DNA of 37,130 nt, taken from contig JADZFD010000067.1 of NCBI GenBank assembly GCA_020850225.1, positions 1-37,130 of the forward strand, given 5' to 3'. The position numbers were made by a program, and so were the translations under genes. The notes below the pieces were generated by a model. It was given only the letters and a program-made list of their open reading frames with translations. It searched no databases and was not told the DNA's origin. This DNA is from Saprospiraceae bacterium. Its GTDB lineage: Bacteria > Bacteroidota > Bacteroidia > Chitinophagales > Saprospiraceae. How positions within the stretch are numbered: position 1 is the stretch's first letter; the number at the start of each line of letters is the position of its first letter. Below, piece after piece: positions 9,301 to 18,037 of the stretch.

Positions 9301-11698
9301 ATGAATCTTCATCATCATTAGTAGTACTGTATGACAAACTGTAGGTAATAAGGCTATCTGAAGAACATTCTTTTACGATTAATGGCTTTTGTGCCCTGTA
9401 AATCGCTGAACAACTATTGGCATCCGTAGAAACTGTGACATCTGCAGGACATTTTAATTCAGGACCCTGACTGTCTTCTACCTTGATTATCTGATTGTGA
9501 ATAATCACACTTCCTGTACACCATTCAAGAACTTTGTGCGTCCGGATTAATTTATATGAATTCTCACACAAATCAATACGAGCATCTACAGGATCTGTAA
9601 TTTGAATATTATCACAAAAATGTCCCTGAGGCTTTCCTGTTATCGATACTGGTGGAATTGTTTTACCATAATCAAAGCACGACAATGCATCTGGATTATC
9701 TCCATGTCCATCAAAATTGGGTGGAAATGTCATCGTCGATAAACTGTTTCTGTATACATAAATATATTGGCAGCATGGAACAGCAGGATTTCCGATCTGA
9801 TCTGTTCCTGTCCAGCATCTTTTGATTACTTTAGCATATATAGAGGCACAATCTTCTTCTACCACTTCGTCTTTAAAAGACATCTGAGCTTCTGAACAAT
9901 TGTCTATACCTTTGACCAGATATGTATCTTCATCTACTTTGACAGAAGTAACAACTCTGTCAGTTGGGAATGACACATATGCACCATTTTGTTTGAATAT
10001 CAGATGTACATTATTGATAGTACCACTTAAACCAGCAACATTATCAAATATACTTACCCTCCAGATACCTGCCAGAGGTTTGCCATTGAACACAGACAAT
10101 AAATCGTATGACTTAAATCGTCCTGCTACTGCCGGAGTAAGCGTTGCCTGGCAATTAATTGCATCACCATTATCGTCAAAAGTTGCCATTATGTTGTTTC
10201 CATTACATGACAATCCTAAAAATAAAGGAACAGTCGTACCGTCCGGCCCAATCAACTGAGCCGATAACTGTGAAACATCGGGATGCGTAATATCCATAAA
10301 TACATCCACATCTGTAATAATAGTACCTGCTGGAAATTGACCTAACTGTACATCAATATCTACACGCTGTGGTCCTGCCGCTCCTATACTTTTACTACCT
10401 GCTGGTATATCAGCAATAACGGGAACTAAATTCGACAACACTGAACCCGGACTCAGGTCTGACTCACAATTGGCATAAACATCACCGCAAACCAGTTGAG
10501 GACCTAATTTGTCTTCAACCAATATTTCTCCCCAGCAGGAGTTTCCGTCCGGACCTATAATTTTCGTCTGCAGTCGCTGACCTATATTAGCTTTAGTTAC
10601 CTTATTGCCCAGATTAGCTCCATTCAAGGCTGTAATTTGTACCTTATATTTATCATAACAACCGTAATGTTTTCCCTCCAAAATCATATCCGGTGTAATT
10701 ATATGTTCGCAATCACCATTCAATGATACCTGTACCAAATCATTACATGCCAGTACATTACTTCCACTTCCACTTTGAAACTCATTTACCACTACACTGA
10801 AAGAACAAACTGTTATATTACCGTTGGCGTCCGTCACATTAAATGTCAATGGCGTCGTACCTATCGGAAATATATCTCCCTCTTTAAAGTTATTGATGAT
10901 ATTGATATATTTATATGGCTCAGGTGTTCCTGTCATATAAAAAATTGCTGTATTAGGTGTCACCGGTGGACCAGGTACAATCTCCTGATTGAATGAATTC
11001 GGACAATTTACAGCTGTTACCGTCAATGCACCTGTTCCGGCAGCATATCCTGCACCATTCATTCCCATTTTAAAACTACTGATATATGGTGCATTGGCAA
11101 CTACTTCCATAATATATGAAGATCCTGAAGGAATTATGATATCATTTCCTACAGGTACATTTACAGTTTGTAATTGTGTAATACTGTTAGGAATAGTCGC
11201 CAGATAACTACCGATAAGATCTCCATTCAATTTATAGAAATTGAATCTGACCAATGGGTTATTTACTGCTTCGTAGACCCCAACAGTTATAGAAGCCACA
11301 CGCATATCTGTCGGTCCAGCATGCAGAAAGGTACGCCGGTAGACTGTTTGACCAGAGGAACAATACTTTGTACTATTCACTGTTGTTGAATTTATCGTAG
11401 TATTTGTACTGATTGGTGTCGTAACAAATGGAGTAAATGAAAATCCAAAGTTATTTACCGCAACACCACACTCTCCAGGTTTGAGATTAAATACCAATGG
11501 CCCTACCGGACATGGCGCTGCAACACTAATTCCTGCCCAAGGATAAATTTGGTTGTAACTCAGCTTTCGCTTTTCTACTATCAGTATGTTACCTTCAGAC
11601 GATGTTTGGCTGATATTACTGACAACGGAAAACCCTTCAGATACGACTAAAGTTGTTACAAGAAAAAGAAGCATAAAAATGTTGAAATATTTTTTCAT
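6353..11698 (-). CDS. Giant T9SS surface protein with HYR, P-domain, dockerin and cohesin-like modules
   Basis: This 1781-residue protein begins with a signal peptide (about residues 1-22). An HYR-type domain ends near 305 (PLTFNVTDANGNITVCSF). A proprotein-convertase P-domain follows (about 445-568; QLSAQLIGPDGTTVPLFL, LAGIWRVSIFDN). Next come many cysteine-rich, immunoglobulin-like HYR repeats (about 590-1370), for example LKCPADVTVS and WQVTDACGNTSECTYKVTV. A carboxypeptidase-regulatory-like domain lies at about 1380-1437. A type I dockerin-like pair of Ca-binding loops follows (DLVMIQRHILG, DADNSGFVTASD; about 1437-1490), then a cohesin-like beta domain (about 1565-1685), and finally a type A sorting domain (KPNPFRDETLI onward, 1700-1781). 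It is expected to be exported by the type IX system and displayed on the cell surface, probably for adhesion, matrix building or polymer binding. No catalytic domain is visible. It is a single-gene unit closed by the terminator at 6215-6259. Confidence 0.88.
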   Translation of the reverse strand: MKKYFNIFMLLFLVTTLVVSEGFSVVSNISQTSSEGNILIVEKRKLSYNQIYPWAGISVAAPCPVGPLVFNLKPGECGVAVNNFGFSFTPFVTTPISTNTTINSTTVNSTKYCSSGQTVYRRTFLHAGPTDMRVASITVGVYEAVNNPLVRFNFYKLNGDLIGSYLATIPNSITQLQTVNVPVGNDIIIPSGSSYIMEVVANAPYISSFKMGMNGAGYAAGTGALTVTAVNCPNSFNQEIVPGPPVTPNTAIFYMTGTPEPYKYINIINNFKEGDIFPIGTTPLTFNVTDANGNITVCSFSVVVNEFQSGSGSNVLACNDLVQVSLNGDCEHIITPDMILEGKHYGCYDKYKVQITALNGANLGNKVTKANIGQRLQTKIIGPDGNSCWGEILVEDKLGPQLVCGDVYANCESDLSPGSVLSNLVPVIADIPAGSKSIGAAGPQRVDIDVQLGQFPAGTIITDVDVFMDITHPDVSQLSAQLIGPDGTTVPLFLGLSCNGNNIMATFDDNGDAINCQATLTPAVAGRFKSYDLLSVFNGKPLAGIWRVSIFDNVAGLSGTINNVHLIFKQNGAYVSFPTDRVVTSVKVDEDTYLVKGIDNCSEAQMSFKDEVVEEDCASIYAKVIKRCWTGTDQIGNPAVPCCQYIYVYRNSLSTMTFPPNFDGHGDNPDALSCFDYGKTIPPVSITGKPQGHFCDNIQITDPVDARIDLCENSYKLIRTHKVLEWCTGSVIIHNQIIKVEDSQGPELKCPADVTVSTDANSCSAIYRAQKPLIVKECSSDSLITYSLSYSTTNDDEDSFVFAGINQNTATINSLNLGDNWVKWQVTDACGNTSECTYKVTVIDDVKPVPVCDKHTVASLSGNGRAVVKAESLDDGSTDNCGILKFEARKMTDKCGFGTTNYTPTIEFCCEEVGTTVMVELLVTDVHDNTNICMVEVKIEDKLPPYITQCPADLTIDCHADYNDLKLTGSPEYQDNCEVIKVSKQDSVNINHCGEGTVTRVWTVVDKQGYKNSCVQVITLKNKNPFKSTDIRWPLNYETETCYSELNPESLPSGYNKPVYKDNTCSLVAASYKDQVFKLIDGACEKVIRTWTVLDWCTYNETEPVLGQGWYEYVQIIKIINKKAPEFIGASGSSLDGCTDRTIPAYGNCEGEVDIRMNAKDDCNPNAQDMIWIYTVYKEDGITQLYTGSANRFIKVMPVGKYIIKWIVEDKCGNRAYCTQNVNVIEAKKPTPYCISYLTTTTMNSDGTAVIWAKDFDKGSYDNCTPLSELWFTFFGATPVDTLLDKEHYFKGKGVLSNITEYRAGIAQKWIPSMKSSGRMFTCADIPNGKSQQISLDMTVTDLAGNQDFCTVTIILQDNANICPDNATSTVAVSGRVSFNGNNAKNVEVDLISSKPELNRSIYSDNNGFFSLDKLDKGNDYSVSLQNNDDVLNGVTTLDLVMIQRHILGLEVLNSPEKIIASDADNSGFVTASDLTAIRKVILGIRDQFPNNQKSWRFITANQTFANNQSPFPFVESYRYTNLTSNQTEQNFKAIKIGDVNNTAQLDLNKSSVETRSVNALMLANEVQKTDEGIVFVKFVADKNITVHGYQFTMEFNPNQYELLDVISDMPGMNEGNFGLNRTGSGIVTTSWSKENPVVLYKGSSLFTLKFKTLKTSNYNEIVKISSKITPAIAYDGQYEARDIRLNTRQADMEDQYVLMQNKPNPFRDETLIDFTLPKAADAVTTITDITGKVVKTIDGYFNKGVNSLKVTKEDLGATGVFIYKIESGSYSGTRKMIVLE

Positions 11699-12025
11699 TT
11701 TTTTGGCTTTAAAGATGATGATCGATTGAAATATTTAATTTTACTAATTGACAAATAATAAATATAAACTAATTTTAATTACATTATCCATTGATATACA
11801 ACTATTTAAATAACTTAACATTTTTTATTATATCTAAAAATCTGTACATTATTAAATATGCAAACATTATACCAAATACTAATGTGTACCCTATCCATAA
11901 ATGGGTATATTTTTAATTTCTGGTATTAGCCGTAATCATAATACATCAATCAGAAGTTTTAATAATTTCTCTAAAATTGAAGATGGTATGTTGTTAATTT
12001 CTATCTAAAACAATACCTTTGACTA
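11699..12025. other. Divergent intergenic region
   Basis: This AT-rich stretch lies between two divergent genes. It should hold the promoter of the giant T9SS gene on the minus strand; the closest motif is TATTATTTG (11760-11752), one base too long for TAnnTTTG. A small hairpin TACCC/GGGTA (11887-11907) is followed by a T-rich stretch on the plus strand. No gene or larger repeat is seen. Confidence 0.4.
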
Positions 12026-12844
12026 ATGATATTACATCAATTCAAATCCTTAATCCGGTTTTATTGGAAAGCGGGTACTATATATAATGTACATTCTGAT
12101 TTTCTGTATCAATTCTTAACGACAGCTATGGATTTGAAGAAAACGTATTACGCATATCCACAAATAGAACTGATCAGAAGTAAGTTGTTAAAAAATGACC
12201 GTGTCATATCAATCGAAGATTTGGGAGCCGGAAGCCATAAGATGTCTACCCACGACCGAAAGATATCGAAAATCGCTTCAGTATCGGTGTCAGACCTTGT
12301 ATCCTGCCGTATATTATTCCAGATAGTTGAATACTTTAAATGTAAAAACATCCTAGAATTGGGGACATCCCTGGGGATATCATCCCTATACCTGGCATCC
12401 TCTTCCAAAGACATCCGTGTTACTACCATTGAAGGAGACGTCAGCATAGCCAATATTGCAAGAGATGTACATGCAGAAGCCCATGCAGATAATATACAGA
12501 TTATCCATGGTACATTTGAAAAAGTACTGCCACAGTATCTGAAAAATTCGGCAAAAATCGATCTTGCATTTATTGATGGTCACCACGATGAAAAAGCAAC
12601 CCTGGATTATTTCAATCAGATTCTAAATCATTGTCACTATGAAAGTATCATTATTTTGGATGACATTTACTGGTCTGAAGGAATGACACAGGCATGGATG
12701 CAGATAGCCCGGCATCCTAAAGTTACCCTGGCTTTGGATTTATATATTATGGGTATTGTCTTCTTAAAGCCTGATCTGAGCAAACAGTATATCACGTATA
12801 TACCATACAGATTCAAGCCTTGGAAAATTGGTTTAATTGGATAA
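12026..12844 (+). CDS. Class I SAM-dependent methyltransferase (O-methyltransferase-like)
   Basis: The 272-residue protein has a Rossmann methyltransferase core. The glycine-rich SAM loop is NILELGTSLGISSLYLA (about 110-126), the acidic strand end is VTTIEGD (about 133-139), and AFIDGHHDEKATLDYF is followed by IIILDDIYW, the pattern of the Methyltransf_24/O-methyltransferase group. The N-terminal part (NVHSDFLYQF ... PQIELIRSKLL ... EDLGAGS) also resembles the conserved N-terminus I recall for Bacteroidota homologues. That favours the ATG at 12026 over the internal Met at 12128. Substrate is unknown. It is convergent with purE and monocistronic; a short inverted repeat TCAGATA/TATCTGA (12873-12899) lies between the two stops. 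Confidence 0.85.
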   Translation: MILHQFKSLIRFYWKAGTIYNVHSDFLYQFLTTAMDLKKTYYAYPQIELIRSKLLKNDRVISIEDLGAGSHKMSTHDRKISKIASVSVSDLVSCRILFQIVEYFKCKNILELGTSLGISSLYLASSSKDIRVTTIEGDVSIANIARDVHAEAHADNIQIIHGTFEKVLPQYLKNSAKIDLAFIDGHHDEKATLDYFNQILNHCHYESIIILDDIYWSEGMTQAWMQIARHPKVTLALDLYIMGIVFLKPDLSKQYITYIPYRFKPWKIGLIG

Positions 12845-12945
12845 TCATATACGCGTACATGACATAAACTTATCAGATAACAAACAAATCTTTATCTGAC
12901 CCGGAATATATCCTACTATTCGTTATTGACTTTTGAGATAATGTA

Positions 12946-13446
12946 TTATTTCTCCCTGTTTTCCAGTTTTGCAGCTTTCTCCATCACTGCCTGTTTAAGC
13001 TTTTCCTTGTAAGCAATAATAGCATTCAGCAAATCCGGGTTATGGGTTGCCAGAATGGAAGCTGCCAGAATACCGGCATTCCTGGCACCGTTAAGAGCAA
13101 CCGTTGCAACAGGAATACCCGCAGGCATCTGTAATATAGAGAGTACGGAATCCCAGCCATCAATGGAATTGGATGATTTTACGGGTACTCCGATTACCGG
13201 CAATGGTGTAATGGAAGCAACCATACCTGGTAAATGTGCAGCTCCACCGGCACCGGCAATAATAACTTTTATCCCCCTGGATGCCGCCTGACCGGCAAAT
13301 TCAAACATACGCTCCGGCGTTCTGTGTGCCGAAACAATTGAAATTTCATATTCGATTCCGAAATCTCCAAGTATATCTGCTGCCTGCTGCATAACAGGCA
13401 AATCGGAATCAGAACCCATTATAATACTGATCAGGGGTTGTTTCAT
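12946..13446 (-). CDS. purE: N5-carboxyaminoimidazole ribonucleotide mutase
   Basis: The 166-residue product is a full-length class I PurE. It converts N5-CAIR to 4-carboxy-5-aminoimidazole ribonucleotide in purine synthesis. Visible signatures are the phosphate-binding GSDSDLPVM (11-19), the catalytic SAHRTPERM (39-47) and the GGAAHLPGM loop (about 67-75). It is the second gene of a two-gene operon, starting 4 bp after the purK stop, so the two consecutive steps are co-expressed. The presence of PurK supports the bacterial N5-CAIR route rather than the direct carboxylase (class II) route. Confidence 0.97.
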   Translation of the reverse strand: MKQPLISIIMGSDSDLPVMQQAADILGDFGIEYEISIVSAHRTPERMFEFAGQAASRGIKVIIAGAGGAAHLPGMVASITPLPVIGVPVKSSNSIDGWDSVLSILQMPAGIPVATVALNGARNAGILAASILATHNPDLLNAIIAYKEKLKQAVMEKAAKLENREK

Positions 13447-13450
13447 ACAG

Positions 13451-14593
13451 TTAGGATTTAACTTTTAAGGTATTTTGAATAGTAAGAGCCTTAGCTATAG
13501 CTTGGTCCAAAGATTGATTGACAATAGTAACATGCCCCATTTTCCTGAATGGTTTCGTTGTAGATTTACCATACAAGTGCGGATGAACGCCCTGTTCAGT
13601 CAGACATGATTCTATGTTTTCATATATTACATCACCCGAATATCCTGGCTCACCAAGTAAATTTATCATTACGGCTGGTAGTATCTGATCCGTACCCGTT
13701 AACGGCAAATCAAGAATTGCGCGAAGATGCATCTCAAACTGAGATGTGTGACATACTTCAATCGTATGATGCCCGGAATTATGTGGACGGGGTGCAACTT
13801 CGTTTATCAGCATTCTCCCCGATTTATCTACAAACAGTTCTACAGCCAGTAACCCTGCTATATCCAGTTTTTCTGCTACTCCTATGGCGAGAGCATTGGC
13901 TGTTTCCTTTTGCAATTCAGTAAGTGAAGAAGGGCTGTACAGGTACTGTACCAGATTGGCAGTAGGATGAAAATGCATTTCTACAGGCGGATAGGTTACA
14001 ATCTGTCCCGAAGGATTTCTGGCTACGATTACAGCAACTTCCTTATCGATATCAACCAGGTTCTCTATAATACATTCGGTATCAAAGAGTTCGTCTTCAA
14101 AGGACCGGACAACCTGAACTCCACGGCCGTCATACCCTTCTGTACGCAACTTTTGTACGAATGGAAACGATAAGACACCTTGTTCCAAATCGGAAACAAT
14201 ATCATTTTTGCACTTATAAACAGTAAATTCTGAAGATGGAAACCCCATACCTTCGTAAAATATCTTCTGTTTACCTTTATCTTTAATGATATTTAGAGCT
14301 GCGGGTGATGGAAACACCTGTTTTCCTTGTCTTTGTAAATATTCCAGTGCCTCGACGTTTACATTTTCGATTTCGATTGTAATTATATCCATTTCCTTTC
14401 CAAATGCAACAACGTCATCGTAATCGGTTATATCACCACAAGTAAACTCCGGACAAACCTGACTGGCGGGATAGGAAATGTTCTTATCCATAACAAACAT
14501 TCTGAGTCCAAGTTTGCTGCCGGCCTGACACAACATCTTTCCCAATTGTCCACCTCCCAATATACCAATTTTCTGATCAATTTTTTGCTTCAC
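13451..14593 (-). CDS. purK: N5-carboxyaminoimidazole ribonucleotide synthase (GTG start)
   Basis: PurK is an ATP-grasp enzyme that makes N5-CAIR from AIR, ATP and bicarbonate. The N-terminal [13 protein letters not shown] motif, the ATP-grasp segment with [16 protein letters not shown], and the Mg/ATP-binding block [20 protein letters not shown] with HNSGHHTIE are all intact. The frame stays open upstream to an ATG at 14701, but those 36 extra residues are hydrophobic and unlike the family. The GTG at 14593 gives a normal 380-residue protein beginning 11 residues before GGGQLG. A TAnnTTTG promoter motif lies inside the apparent extension (14617-14624), supporting the shorter form. It is the first gene of the purK-purE operon. 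Confidence 0.93.
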   Translation of the reverse strand: MKQKIDQKIGILGGGQLGKMLCQAGSKLGLRMFVMDKNISYPASQVCPEFTCGDITDYDDVVAFGKEMDIITIEIENVNVEALEYLQRQGKQVFPSPAALNIIKDKGKQKIFYEGMGFPSSEFTVYKCKNDIVSDLEQGVLSFPFVQKLRTEGYDGRGVQVVRSFEDELFDTECIIENLVDIDKEVAVIVARNPSGQIVTYPPVEMHFHPTANLVQYLYSPSSLTELQKETANALAIGVAEKLDIAGLLAVELFVDKSGRMLINEVAPRPHNSGHHTIEVCHTSQFEMHLRAILDLPLTGTDQILPAVMINLLGEPGYSGDVIYENIESCLTEQGVHPHLYGKSTTKPFRKMGHVTIVNQSLDQAIAKALTIQNTLKVKS

Positions 14594-14616
14594 TACGATT
14601 ATATAAGTTTTATGCA

Positions 14617-14624
14617 CAAATATA
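14617..14624 (-). promoter_or_regulatory. Putative -7 promoter element of purK-purE
   Basis: TATATTTG on the minus strand matches TAnnTTTG exactly and lies 23 nt upstream of the GTG start, implying a leader of roughly 15-20 nt. No clear -33 TTTG was found. Confidence 0.35.
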
Positions 14625-14818
14625 AAGTAAAAAATCGCTCTTGCTGTAATGAAATCCACAAAAGCTGATAAATACAACTGATTATAGCTTAATCTTTCCA
14701 TAATGCCGTCAAACTCAATATGTATATTTATATCAATAGAATACTAAGTACTCTTTTTTTGAATATAATCTCACATTTCACCTGATTCAACTACACCATT
14801 TTCTTTGATGTTTATAAC

Positions 14819-14850
14819 GTTGATGTTTTAAAAAGTATTCCCTATCTTTA
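14819..14850 (+). promoter_or_regulatory. Putative promoter of hutU
   Basis: GTTG (14819-14822) lies 20 nt before TATCTTTA (14843-14850), one mismatch each from the Bacteroidota consensus TTTG / TAnnTTTG. The ATG at 14869 would follow after a leader of about 12-15 nt. Confidence 0.35.
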
Positions 14851-14868
14851 CACCATTAAATATTAAAT

Positions 14869-16896
14869 ATGTCAAAATCCGAATTTTCAGTAAAACTGTC
14901 AGAAGGCATTCCTTCTACCCTACCTGAAATCAAAAAAAGAAACAAAAAATACCCACATGCACCTAAACGAAATATTAAAGGTGTACTGAATAAAGATGAA
15001 ACAAAACTGGCTATTCAGAATGCACTTCGATATTTTGAACCGCAACATCATGAATTACTTGCTAAAGAATTTTATGATGAGCTAAAAAAATATGGCAGGA
15101 TATATATGTACCGATATATGCCGGATTACGACATGTATGCCAGACCTGTCCACCATTATAAAGCAAAAAGTAAGCAAGCTGCTGCTATAATGCTGATGAT
15201 ACAAAACAATCTGGATCCTAAGGTTGCGAAATACCCGGAGGAACTCATCACATACGGAGGCAATGGTGCTGTTTTTCAGAATTGGGCGCAATACAGACTA
15301 ACCATGCATTATCTCTCAGAGATGACCGATGAGCAAACGCTGGTACTGTATTCCGGGCATCCCCTGGGTATTTTTCCTTCACACAAACATGCACCTCGAG
15401 TGGTAGTCACCAATGGTATGATGATACCCAATCATTCTAAAAAAGAAGACTGGAACAAATACAATGCATTGGGTGTAACACAATACGGTCAGATGACAGC
15501 AGGATCATTTATGTATATTGGCCCGCAGGGTATTGTACATGGCACAACAATCACCTTGTTAAATGCCGGAAGAAGGATGCAACTGGGTCAAGAACATCTT
15601 GGAGGAATATTATTCGTCACATCAGGTCTCGGTGGAATGTCAGGTGCACAATCCATAGCAGGTATCATCACTGGTGCTGTCACCGTTATAGCTGAAGTGG
15701 ATAACAACGCCATTCAACAAAGAATAACTGACGGTTATATCCTGAAAGACCATGTTTATCAGGATTTCAATCTGTTGTCTGACAAAATCAGGGAAGCCAA
15801 AGCTAATCAATCTGCGATTACACTTGTATACTACGGCAACATAGTAGATCTGTGGGAAGCACTGTCCAAAAGCGATATTACCGTCGAATTAGGTTCAGAT
15901 CAGACATCCCTGCATAATATCGACGATCTGGGATATTGTCCTGCAGGATATACATTTGAAGAGGCTCAGGCATTGCTCATTTCTGATAAAGCACTGTTTA
16001 TGGCTGAAATAAAAAAAACATTAATACGCCATGTAAATGCGGTTAACACGCTGAGTCAGAGAGGTATGTATTTCTGGGATTATGGCAATGCTTTCCTCAA
16101 GGAAGCAGGCGATGCAGGTGCAGATATTTGGAAGAGTACCAAAAAGGAAGCTTACAGATATCCTTCCTATGTTCAGGATATATTGGGACCTTTGTGTTTT
16201 GATTATGGATTCGGGCCTTTCAGATGGGTTTGTCTCTCAGGGAATACCGAAGACTTGTACAAATCCGATAAAATAGCTCTTAAAGTACTCCGTAAAATAT
16301 ACAAAAACGCACCGGAAGAAATCAAAGGACAACTGAATGACAACATGCTATGGATAAAAAATGCCAAAACTAATCTTCCGGTTGTCGGATCAATGTCCCG
16401 GATTCTGTATGCAGATGCAGAAGGCAGAATTAAAATCGCACTTGCCTTCAATAAAGCCATCAAAAAAGGTATTATATCGGCTCCGATTGTTTTAGGAAGA
16501 GACCATCATGACGTATCGGGTACTGATTCCCCTTATCGTGAAACTTCCAATATTTACGACGGTTCTCAATTTACGGCAGATATGGCTGTACATAATTTTG
16601 TCGGTGATGCTTTCAGGGGCGCAACGTGGGTTTCCTTGCACAATGGTGGCGGCGTCGGTTGGGGAGAGGTCATCAACGGCGGCTTTGGAATGGTCATCGA
16701 TGGCACCAAAAGAGCTGCAAAAAACATCAAAAGTATGCTGTACTGGGACGTCAATAATGGTATTGCACGACGAAGCTGGGCAAGAAACCAGGAAGCATTG
16801 TCTGCAATTCAGAGGGCTATGTCAGAAAACCCTGAATTAAAGGTCACTCTGCCCAATCTCGTCTCACCTGATATTTTAGACACAATAGTTAAATAA
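14869..16896 (+). CDS. hutU: Urocanate hydratase
   Basis: The 675-residue cytosolic enzyme hydrates urocanate to 4-imidazolone-5-propanoate, the second step of histidine breakdown, using tightly bound NAD+. Recognisable blocks are YGGNGAVFQNWAQYRLTM, LYSGHPLGIFPSHKHAPR, GQMTAGSFMYIGPQGIVHGT, the glycine-rich VTSGLGGMSGAQ NAD-binding loop and FDYGFGPFRWVCLSG. The length fits the long urocanase form of Bacteroidota rather than the roughly 555-residue form of Pseudomonas. The other histidine-utilisation genes (hutH, hutI, ftcD/hutG) are not in this window, so the pathway is either scattered or encoded elsewhere. A small membrane protein gene follows after 13 bp and may share its transcript. Confidence 0.96.
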   Translation: MSKSEFSVKLSEGIPSTLPEIKKRNKKYPHAPKRNIKGVLNKDETKLAIQNALRYFEPQHHELLAKEFYDELKKYGRIYMYRYMPDYDMYARPVHHYKAKSKQAAAIMLMIQNNLDPKVAKYPEELITYGGNGAVFQNWAQYRLTMHYLSEMTDEQTLVLYSGHPLGIFPSHKHAPRVVVTNGMMIPNHSKKEDWNKYNALGVTQYGQMTAGSFMYIGPQGIVHGTTITLLNAGRRMQLGQEHLGGILFVTSGLGGMSGAQSIAGIITGAVTVIAEVDNNAIQQRITDGYILKDHVYQDFNLLSDKIREAKANQSAITLVYYGNIVDLWEALSKSDITVELGSDQTSLHNIDDLGYCPAGYTFEEAQALLISDKALFMAEIKKTLIRHVNAVNTLSQRGMYFWDYGNAFLKEAGDAGADIWKSTKKEAYRYPSYVQDILGPLCFDYGFGPFRWVCLSGNTEDLYKSDKIALKVLRKIYKNAPEEIKGQLNDNMLWIKNAKTNLPVVGSMSRILYADAEGRIKIALAFNKAIKKGIISAPIVLGRDHHDVSGTDSPYRETSNIYDGSQFTADMAVHNFVGDAFRGATWVSLHNGGGVGWGEVINGGFGMVIDGTKRAAKNIKSMLYWDVNNGIARRSWARNQEALSAIQRAMSENPELKVTLPNLVSPDILDTIVK

Positions 16897-16909
16897 AGTA
16901 AAAAATATA

Positions 16910-17410
16910 ATGCTCGACAAATGCAGACTGATATATAAGGGTGATATTGCGACTGCCAAATTTTATATTTTGGTAGCAGGCATATTACTTTTTTTTGCTG
17001 TAGTAATCACAATATGGGTTCATCAGATCGGATACCGGATTTTGAGTATCGGATTATATATGCTAGCTGCCTACTGTCTTGGTAAGGGCTTTTTTATGTG
17101 GTTTTCTTACAGACAAAGACTCGTATTCTACAATTCATTAACAGAACTGAATCCTGAATTTCAAGAGGCAGAAAAAAATTATACCGAATACCGTATTCAT
17201 AAAAAACAAAAAAACAGAAGAGGCTACGTTTATGTACTTATTCTAAGTTGTTTTTTTGCATTTGCCGGTGCATTCAGCTCTCAAAAGGGGTTGATAATGG
17301 GGACTGCCATACCAATAGCTTTAATTTCCGGTATAGAGATAAGTATGGGTTTGCTAACAGAATTCAGACTCAATGGCTTCCTAAGACTATTGAGAAAACA
17401 ACAATCTTAA
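16910..17410 (+). CDS. Small integral membrane protein, unknown function
   Basis: The 166-residue protein is not recognised. It has four predicted membrane segments: about residues 18-37 (KFYILVAGILLFFAVVITIW), 44-66, 105-120 (YVYVLILSCFFAFAGAF) and 126-150. A charged loop between the second and third (LNPEFQEAEKNYTEYRIHKKQKNRR) is probably cytoplasmic, because it is rich in Lys/Arg. No known family motif is visible. It starts 13 bp after hutU and is likely co-transcribed, but nothing in it suggests urocanate or histidine transport, which would need a larger protein. Confidence 0.7.
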   Translation: MLDKCRLIYKGDIATAKFYILVAGILLFFAVVITIWVHQIGYRILSIGLYMLAAYCLGKGFFMWFSYRQRLVFYNSLTELNPEFQEAEKNYTEYRIHKKQKNRRGYVYVLILSCFFAFAGAFSSQKGLIMGTAIPIALISGIEISMGLLTEFRLNGFLRLLRKQQS

Positions 17411-17519
17411 TACAGACATTTTGCCTGAGTTCGTTAGCAACTAACCAAACAACTATACTTTTGACAAATTATTTTATATACGTCTGTCAATTATGTCGTC
17501 CTTTATGAGACAATATTTA

Positions 17520-17900
17520 TTATCCACCCGGAGACGTCAGCTGATATCTTTTATATTGTTCAGGCGTAAATATTTTCTTCATATTCTCCTGACGCTCAGT
17601 ATTCACGATTCTTTTCTTGACAGCAAGCTCTTTTAAGGTTAAGCCCTTTTGTTTGTTCAGTTTATCCATCTTCATCTCATAATTCAGGAATGCTATCCTA
17701 AGGTCCTTATGTTGCTTATCATTCAGTTTTAATGAATTTTTCATGGCATCGGCGGTATTGTATGCCCGTTCCATAGGTGTCTTCTTTTTTGCCTGTTCCG
17801 TTTTTACTTCTTTCGGTGCATTCTTCTGAGGAGCGGGACCAATTTGTGCCTGGAGAATGCCTCCTGCAAAAAAGATGATTACAAACATAAAAATTCTCAT
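17520..17900 (-). CDS. Small exported helical protein, Spy/CpxP-like
   Basis: The 126-residue product has a signal peptide (MRIFMFVIIFFAGGILQAQ), a Lys/Pro-rich linker and a helical domain. In that domain, LKLNDKQHKDLRIAFLNYEMKMDKL is followed by the sequence ERQENMKKIFTPEQYKRYQ. The pattern 'LxLxxxQ...' plus 'LTPEQ'-like end resembles Spy/CpxP LTxxQ proteins, which are periplasmic chaperones or metal/stress sensors. The similarity is general rather than diagnostic, so the name is tentative. The gene is convergent with the membrane protein gene before it and divergent from the glycosyltransferase operon after it. Confidence 0.7.
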   Translation of the reverse strand: MRIFMFVIIFFAGGILQAQIGPAPQKNAPKEVKTEQAKKKTPMERAYNTADAMKNSLKLNDKQHKDLRIAFLNYEMKMDKLNKQKGLTLKELAVKKRIVNTERQENMKKIFTPEQYKRYQLTSPGG

Positions 17901-18005
17901 ATCTATTAAATTTTATTACGTATATTTCAAACCCTGAAATGACAACAAGTGTTTCATGTTTATACTTAAAATCCATGTTTCTAATTAAATTTTAATATTT
18001 TATTA

Positions 18006-18013
18006 TAAATTTG
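18006..18013 (+). promoter_or_regulatory. Putative -7 promoter element of the heptose operon
   Basis: TAAATTTG matches TAnnTTTG exactly, 25 nt upstream of the TTG start of the glycosyltransferase gene. This supports that start and a short leader of about 18 nt. The -33 element is not clear. Confidence 0.4.
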
Positions 18014-18037
18014 CAGTGCTGAAATAATAATCTGAAT

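Noticed and set aside
6405..11389. Many plus-strand open frames opposite the giant T9SS gene
   Set aside because: They are antisense shadows of a long intact coding region with clear domains; none shows its own family motifs.
12014..12021. TACCTTTG, an exact TAnnTTTG motif just before the methyltransferase gene
   Set aside because: It lies only 5 nt before the ATG at 12026, which is supported by the conserved N-terminal sequence; a transcript from it would miss the start codon.
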